A stretch of DNA of 64,000 nt from Poa pratensis (Eukaryota > Streptophyta > Magnoliopsida > Poales > Poaceae), in NCBI GenBank assembly GCA_947311845.1, contig CAMZMU010000062.1, positions 45,218,030 to 45,282,029 on the forward strand, given 5' to 3'. Below the pieces are notes generated by a model, which was not told where the DNA came from, did no database searches, and worked only from the letters and a program-made list of their open reading frames with translations. The translations under genes and the position numbers were made by a program. This document shows positions 57,151 to 64,000 of the stretch, piece by piece. The number at the start of each line of letters is the position of its first letter. Position 1 is the first letter of the stretch.

Positions 57151-59781
57151 GCATCCCCAAGCTTAGTTCCTGCTCGTCCTCGAGTAGGTAAACGATAAAA
57201 ACAAAATAATTTTTGAGGTGACATGCTACATCATAATCTTGATCATATAATATTGCAAGGCACATGTAAATGAATGAAGTGATCCAAGTCAATGGTCTAT
57301 AATTTGCTACCAAATAGATAATGAGTAAACAATGAATCACACAAGCTAAACGTTTTCATGAATAGTACTTTCAAGACAAGCATCAAACAGTTTTGCATAG
57401 GTGTTAACTCATAAAGCAATAGTTTCTAATAAAAGGTATTCAATCAACACAAAGGAAGAATTAAGTTTCAGCATTTGCTTCAACTTTCAACATATTTATC
57501 TCATGGATATCGTCAACACAAAGTAGTATAACAAGTCCAATACGTAGCATATAACGCATGTTGTAACAAAGTTGACACTAGTGTTTGCTTGTGGAAGACA
57601 GAAAGAATAGGAAAACTGACTCAACATAAAAGTAAAAGAAAGACCCTTCGCAGAGGGAAGCAGGGATTAAGTCATGTGCTAGAGCTTTTAGGTTTTTGAA
57701 AGCATATAGAGATTGCATAAAATATTTGATACTCCTCCCAACCTTGCTAACACAAGCCATGGCTAACCGAATCCTCGGGTGCCTTCCATCAATCACATAC
57801 CATGGAGGAGTATCTATTTTTGAGAGGTGTTTGTTAATTGTCAACGAATGGTAGCGGGTGAGAACAGTATTCTACCTGTCAAACGGACTTTTAAGAGCGG
57901 CTCCCATAAGGACGTTATTTCTACCAGCAAGGCAGATCATCCCTTTTTCTCTTTGGTTTACACACATGCAGATATTTCACTGTTTTGTCATTGCTTACTG
58001 ATGAATCAGGGCAAAAGTGTGAAGAGAATTAATGGTTAAAGTTGTAATTAATTGGGACTGGGCACCCCGTTGCCAGCTCTTTTTGCAAAATTAGAGGATA
58101 AGCGGATGTATATGCCGCTAGTCCAGGTGTAAAAGTCCATTTGACAACAGAATAAAGAATAACCACACTAATTCCTCATGAGCTAGTAAACATTGACACA
58201 AAAAGGAATAATAACATTTTGAATAATTTAAAGGTAGCACATGAAAAATTTACTTGGAGTGGCAAGGAAATACCACATATAGGTAGTTATGGTGGACACA
58301 AATGGCATGGATTTTGGCTCAAGGATTTGGATGCACGAGAAGCATTCCCTCTCAGTACAGAGTTTAGGCTAGCAAGGTTTATGTAAGCAAACAAGAATAT
58401 CAACCCGTACACCAAGTTTTATATGACAAACATATTGCAAACGTTATAAGACTTCATACCGTCTTCCTTGTTAACCAAACCCGTTTATTAGAAAATATCT
58501 AGACCTTAGAGATACCACCGATGCAAACCAAATTTTCAACAAGCTTTACGGTAGTTCTTCACTAATAGGCTTAACTCATGTGATGCACAAATTTAATCAT
58601 GATCTACTTGTTAACTCAAAACAATTGACAAGCATCAAGTTATCCACATTAGTGATCTACAAGATTAAGCAAGTTTTTCCTTATACCAATTACCACATGC
58701 AACATTTTCTGAACCAACCAAACACCAATCAATTTATTTCATCAACTCTCCAAATAGATATAAGTGAAGCAAGAGAGTACTTTCTACAAAAGAAAGCTAA
58801 TAGCTCTGACAAGAGATACATGAAAACAAGAGCTAAAAGCTGAACACGCTAGATATGAATACTCAACAAATATAAGTGAAGAATAGGAGTATTCTCATGA
58901 AAAAGCGGAGCGTGTCTCTCTCCCAATCAAGAATGCTAGGGTCCAGTCAAGCTTATTGAAAATAAAAGACAATACTGAAAATAAAAGCACACAGACGCTC
59001 CAAGAAAAGCACATATGATGTGAAAGAATTAAAATATAGTTTCACTAGAGATGACCTGATAATTTTGACGATGAAGAAGGGGATGCCTTGGGCATCCCCA
59101 AGCTTAGACGCTTGAGTCTTCTTGAAATATGCTGGGGAGATCCATGGGAGCCTCCCCAAGCTTAAGCTCTTCACTCTTCTTGATCCTATTATATCATCCT
59201 TCTCTCTTGACCCTTGAAAACTTCCGTCACACCAAACTCAAAGTAAATCTCATTAGAGGGTTAGTACTCAAAAATTTTAATCCACTGGTTCTGTTGTGAC
59301 ACATTGCAAGAACTCAATAAAACATTAGCTACAGCCCTCCATAGAGAACCTTGCTTCAAGCCCACAAGAGACAATGCAAAAAAACAGAGACATAATCTGT
59401 CAAAACAGAACAGCCAGTAAAGATGAATTTTTTCGAGGCACTTACGACGCTCGATCGAAAAACTTTGAACTAATGAAAGATTCAGACATTCATAAAGATT
59501 ACACACAAAAAATTTCAGATTTTTTAACAATCTGGTGATTTAGGAATTTCGTACAGTGAACAGCAAAAATCTGTTTCTGCGCAGCAATCAAAATTAAGCA
59601 TCATCTTAACATTAGAGGCTACTCTTGGCACAACAATGCGAGAAAATAAAGATACAAAGGAGTTGCTACAGAAGTAAACATCTCCTTGACTCAATAAAAA
59701 AAAATTGCAGAAATAAAAATAATGGGTTGCCTCCCATAAGCGCTTTTCTTTAACGATTTTTAGCTAGGCACAAAGCATGCA

Positions 59782-60165
59782 TCAAGTATCACAAAAGACA
59801 TTGAAATCTCCCAACCTTTCGGTGGGATCATCCTTCTTAATTGGAAAGAAGAACCTTCGATTAATAGGAGTAATGAATTTCATAAACCCATACTTTGCAT
59901 TAATAAATACTCCATTGTTCTTTAAAAAGGACCTTCCAAGGACAATATTACTAGGAGATTTTGCAAGAATCATAAAATTAACAAGGACAGTCTTATTCTG
60001 AATAGTAATCTTAACATCGTTAATAATCCCTACACTTTTTGTGATTGTTCCATCCGCATGAAAGTGAAAAACAGGGTAACTAACCATATTATCATAATTT
60101 AATAAATCATAAACCATTTTTGGCATGATGGACATTGTAGAACCAAGATCACAATAGGCACGAAA
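59782..60165 (-). CDS. Element B retropepsin (aspartic protease) fragment
   Basis: On the minus strand AYCDLGSTMSIMPKMVYDLL contains the D-L-G-S-T form of the aspartic protease active site, followed by a second conserved block IVLGRSFLKNNGVFI. It would cleave the gag-pol polyprotein. The frame is open for ~128 residues; neither gag nor RT is joined to it. The sequence type resembles Athila-group Gypsy elements. Confidence 0.7.
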   Translation of the reverse strand, partial: FRAYCDLGSTMSIMPKMVYDLLNYDNMVSYPVFHFHADGTITKSVGIINDVKITIQNKTVLVNFMILAKSPSNIVLGRSFLKNNGVFINAKYGFMKFITPINRRFFFPIKKDDPTERLGDFNVFCDT

Positions 60166-60397
60166 CTTTTCATTACCAATATTAATCTCAATGAATGGTT
60201 CCCAGTCATTTTTTAACTCAACTAAAGGTTGTTCTTTAAGATTATGGCTCAGAGTTAAATCATCAATTGACTTTCTATTTTATCTAACTTAGCAAATATC
60301 CCAGTTTCATCCACCATTGAAAAAATTGCCAAACCACTCAAAATATTATGAGCTTTCATTGAATCAATCTCAGAAAAGGTTTCCCCTACCATGGTAT

Positions 60398-60595
60398 CTA
60401 GAGCAAGTTGATAGACAGAAAATAAACCATGGTAGAAAAATTTATAAGAACTCTCAAGTCCATCTTAGGTTGCACCTTCTTGTGCAATTCCAAAATTCTT
60501 GCCCAGGCATTCCTAAAGGATTCCCCACCTTTCTGCCTAAAAGTAATAATTTCTCTCACAGGTGGCACTACGAAAAAAGGAGCAGAGCTAGACAT
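60398..60595 (-). CDS. Element B gag N-terminal fragment
   Basis: MSSSAPFFVVPPVREIITFR then GESFRNAWARILELHKKVQP resembles the E.F..AW.RF.EL segment of Retrotrans_gag proteins. It ends after 65 residues. It lies about 150 bp inside the 5' LTR, as expected for gag. Confidence 0.6.
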   Translation of the reverse strand: MSSSAPFFVVPPVREIITFRQKGGESFRNAWARILELHKKVQPKMDLRVLINFSTMVYFLSINLL

Positions 60596-60745
60596 GATAG
60601 CTAACAGAAAACAAAACTGAAAATAAACTAAATGCAAGTAACTAATTTTTTTGTGTTTTTGATAATTGAAAGCAAACAAGATAAAATAAAATAAACTAAG
60701 CAAGACAAAAAACAAAGTAAAGAGATTGGAAGCGTGAAAAAGTCT

Positions 60746-62333
60746 TGATGCTGGCGGTGAATCACACGCTCGTTGGGAGACCCCAAGAGGAAGGTATGAT
60801 GTAGTTCAGCAGCAAGTTTTCTCTCAGTATGAAACCAAGGTTATCGAACCAGTAGGAGCAACAACTCTTCTGAAGGTTGTTGGTGGCTCGCACGGCGCAA
60901 CACGATCACCAACGTGGAATCTGCACACAACACAATCAAAATACTTTGCCCCAATGAAACAGTGAGGTTGTCAATCTCACCGGCTTGCTGAAAACAAAGG
61001 ATTAAACGTATGGTGTGGAAAAACAGTATTAAATTGCAGAGAATGAAAAAGGAACAGTTTGCAGTTTGTAGTTGTTTAATCAGTGTAAAAGAATGGACCG
61101 GGGTCCACAGTTCACTAGTGGTGTCTCTCCATAAAAGATAACTAACATGTTGGGTGAACAAATTACAGCTGGGCAATTAACAAATAGTGAGCGCATGACA
61201 ATGCATATATATGACATGATGATTACTATGGTATTTAATTGGGCATTATGACAAAATACATAGACTGTCATCCAACAGCGTCTATGACTAATAATCCACC
61301 GCCGGGTTGTCATCCGAGTCCCTCGTTGGTATTAAGTTGCAAGCAACGGATAATCGCATTAAGTAAAACGCGTAATGTAAACAAACACATATGCCCGTGG
61401 ACATAGCATCGTTAGGTTACCCCTAGTGGCAACAGCACATCCGCAATCTTAGAAGTTGTTGTCACTCTCCCAGATTTAACGGAGGCATGAACCCACTATC
61501 TAGCATAAATACTCTCTCTTGGAGTTACAAGCATCTACTTGGCCAAAGCATCTACGAGTAACGGAAAGCATGCAAGATCTTAAATAACATAGGGCATAGA
61601 TTGATAATCAATTTGACATAGTATTCAATATTCATCGGATCCCAGCAAACACAACATGTAGTATTACAATAATATGATCTTGATCATGTAGGGCAGCTCA
61701 CAAGATCTAAACATGATGGCAAAAATTGGAGAGACAACCATCTAGCTACTGCTATGGACCCGTAGTCCAAGGATGAACTACTCACGCATCACTCCGGAGG
61801 CAGGCATGACGATGTAGAAGCCTCCGGTGACGATTCCCCTCTCCGGAAGGGTGCCGGGAAGAGGTTCTGGACCCTCCCGAGCTAGGGTTGACGGCGGCGG
61901 CGTCTCTGGAACTTTTCGTGGATATTGGCTCAGGCACTTAGGGTTTTTCATCGGGGGGAATAAGTAGGCGAAAGGGCGGCGGCTGGAGAGCCCCGAGGGG
62001 CCCAGACGCACCTAGGGCGCGGGCCCACCCTTGGCTGCGCCCAGGGAGCGTGTGGGGCCTCCCTGGCTCCTCTTCGTTGCTCCATTGGACTTCTTGGTGT
62101 GTTCTGATAGAATAGCATCCCCGTGAAGTTTCGTCCAATTCCGAGAATATTTCCAGACTAGCTTTTCTGGAATACAAAAACAGCAGAAAACAGGAACTGG
62201 CACTTCGGCATCTTGTTAATAGGTTAGTCCAAAAAATGTATAAAAGTGATATAAAGTAGATGCAAAACATGTAGCAATTGGTATAAAACAAGCATGGAAC
62301 ATCAAAAATTATAGATACGTTTGAGACGTATCA
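60746..62333 (-). repeat. Element B 5' LTR
   Basis: 1,588 bp, TGATACGTCTC..GCATCA on the minus strand; uninterrupted reference copy for the split LTR of element C. Confidence 0.88.
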
Positions 62334-63120
62334 TCTGTCGCACCGCCGCCTCCAGGAACGACGCCCGACGCTGGCTGGCCAGAAATCGACTGCGCCGCCT
62401 CGAGGAATCTCCCCTCCTCTACCTCCTTCTTCGCATATCCCCCTCCTCCCTCCTATCCCATGTACGAACAGTATGGGGAGTTCTTATTTTTCTGATTTGT
62501 TTTGGTCATCGATTCTTTGAAGTTGATCTGTGCAATATAACATTGCTTATTATGTAATTGGTCTGTGCAATTGATCAGTGAATGGTCTATGTCTATACAG
62601 AGCATGGCTTGGAGTTTGCTTGCAAGGTGTTTGTGAAAATGCTTGTGGAAAGTAAAATGCTTGCTATATGTAAATCTGGAATTGCGATATTATATTTTAG
62701 AGAATATTACTTCCTAATATTGTTGCATAATAGATGGAGTACTTTACTTTTGTATAATCCATATGTATTTTCATTTATGTTCACGTCACTTTTTATTTTA
62801 TTAGCTATATGTATAAAATAATTAGAAATGAAAAAAAATCATCTCCAAAACAATCATTCAACTAGTATAATAAATTAACAATCTCCCAGGCCTCACGGGC
62901 GTTACAAACATTTTCGGTCGAATCCACAGTTGACAGTTGTTACAACCAAACAACTTTCAGCTTTCCCACAGTTGTTAGCTCACAGCAGATTTTCCACAGC
63001 TGATTTCGCACAGCTGATTTTCAGGAATCTACAGCTCAACCAAATTTTCAGTGCTCTCGGCGTCGGCGGTATCACATCGGCTGTATACATCGTGCTGAGA
63101 TTTGTTTTCTTTCTGTCATG
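62334..63120. other. Unassigned DNA between element B and the LINE
   Basis: A GC-rich start (62334-62470) is followed by AT-rich sequence. Near 62925-63040 CACAG.TG/CACAGCTGATTT strings recur. Short ORFs match nothing I know. Confidence 0.3.
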
Positions 63121-64000
63121 TACTTAACATGCCTTCGAAGGATGAGAAAATTAGCTTAGAGGAAAATAGATTTCTTGAGAGTGAGTTTACTCTAGAAGAG
63201 ATCAAAACTGCTGTTTTTGGATCTTATTCTGATGGGGCTCCTGGTCCAGATGGGCTTCCTTTCTTCTTTTACCAGCAGTACTGGGATATAGTGAAACAAG
63301 ATTTGCTAGATTTGTTTAATGCTTGGTTTGAAAATAGATTAGATATCTTTAGAATTAATTTTGCAATGATTACTTTAATCCCAAAAGAGGAAAATGCTAG
63401 TTCTATGAAAAAGTTTAGACCTATTAGCCTTCTTAATTGTAGTTTTAAAATTTTCACTAAAGTGCTGACTAATAGACTAGGGACTGTAGTGAATAGACTC
63501 ATTTCAAATTGTCAATCTGCTTTCATTAAGGGTAGATTTATACTAGAGAGTGTGGTAACTGCCCATGAAGTGATTCATGAGGTGCACACAAGTAAAGAGA
63601 AAGGTTTGGTGCTTAAAATAGATTATGAAAAAGCGTATGATAAAGTGAACCTAGAATTCCTTTATGAAATTTTAGAGCTAAGAGGTTTGGACAAACTTGG
63701 ATTAGATTAATTAAACAAGTTACCCAGAATGGCTCAGTAGGTGCTAAAGTTAATGATGTAGAGGGTGAGTTCTTTATCACAGGAAAAGGGCTGAGACAGG
63801 GTGACCCCCTGTCCCCCATGCTTTTTAACTTTGTAGTTGATGTGTTTGCTAAAATGCTGTTAAAAGGTAGTGAAACAGGACTGATTAGAGGATTATGCCC
63901 CAGATTTATCCCTGAAGGTGTTGTCTGTTTACAGTATGCAGATGATACACTCCTTTTTTTAGATGCAGACCCCACAGTTGCTCTGCATATGAAATGGATT
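63121..64000 (+). mobile_element. LINE (L1-type) reverse transcriptase, 5'-truncated, runs off right edge
   Basis: The frame gives the non-LTR RVT_1 domain: FTLEEIKTAVFGSYSDGAPGPDG, LIPKEENASSMKKFRPISLL, QSAFIKGRFI and KIDYEKAYDKV. After a frame change near 63686-63688 come KGLRQGDPLSPMLFNFVVD and the catalytic LQYADDTLLF (~63930). These motifs copy LINE RNA at a nicked target. No endonuclease domain precedes, so the copy is 5'-truncated or joined to other DNA near 63120. The frame break is a T run one base short. Confidence 0.9.

Larger units (their letters stand above)
56231..62333 (-). mobile_element. Element B: Gypsy (Athila-like) element, degenerate
   Basis: Full 5' LTR (60746-62333), interior (57151-60745) and partial 3' LTR (56231-57150), all minus. 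The interior keeps a gag fragment and a retropepsin with DLGST but no RT or integrase. The expected TGGCGCC primer site is absent after the 5' LTR; GCATCAAGACTTTTTC runs into ACGCTTCCAATC instead. LTR start and internal strings match element C, so B and C are one family; Sabrina/Fatima/WHAM-type families come to mind but cannot be told apart here. Confidence 0.8.

Noticed and set aside
1..64000. CRISPR arrays, bacterial operons, riboswitches
   Set aside because: The window is plant nuclear DNA; the repeats present are retrotransposon modules and minisatellites, not spaced direct repeats.

Overview
This window looks like nuclear DNA of a grass of the wheat/barley tribe (Triticeae). The evidence is intron-containing plant genes, Stowaway MITEs, a Helitron, plant SINEs, a Cassandra LTR carrying a 5S-like promoter, and nested Gypsy retrotransposons with LTRs beginning TGATACGTCTCC. 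Species and chromosome cannot be read from the sequence.

Left part (1-24 kb), a gene island. Three genes lie on the minus strand: the 5' part of mitochondrial 2-oxoglutarate dehydrogenase E1 (114-3210, running off the left edge), an intact five-exon gene for a 261-residue protein I cannot name (11007-18762), and a seven-exon USP/kinase/U-box E3 ligase gene (19259-23058). Between the first two lie a SINE-like insertion, two Stowaway MITEs, a decayed LTR remnant and a 3.36-kb Helitron. Intron 1 of the middle gene holds a complete 5.1-kb Copia element, whose integrase region is itself split by an antisense Cassandra solo LTR.

Right part (24-62 kb), a retrotransposon stack. Five elements are named here: B, C, A, D and E. 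B is a minus-strand Gypsy. Plus-strand C abuts or sits in B's 3' LTR. Minus-strand A (LTRs 33533-35070 and 54145-55682) sits in C's 3' LTR. D, a 14.3-kb chromodomain Gypsy with 4.1-kb LTRs (35088-49339), sits in A. E, a non-coding LTR element (25619-30628), sits in C, and an Au-like SINE sits in E. For A, D, E and the SINE the order is fixed by matching target-site duplications. At 62.3-64 kb there is unassigned DNA and then a 5'-truncated LINE running off the right edge.

Most otherwise well-preserved coding regions carry 1-2 bp indels, very often a homopolymer one base short. The exon phases of the two affected host genes close exactly when these are corrected. Either the assembly has uncorrected indel errors or several loci are recent pseudogenes, and these frameshifts should be checked before any biological reading. 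I found no evidence of a wholly new biological system. The most informative structures are the Cassandra-in-Copia-in-intron nest, the Gypsy stack, the Helitron, and the extra coiled-coil ORF upstream of gag in element D.
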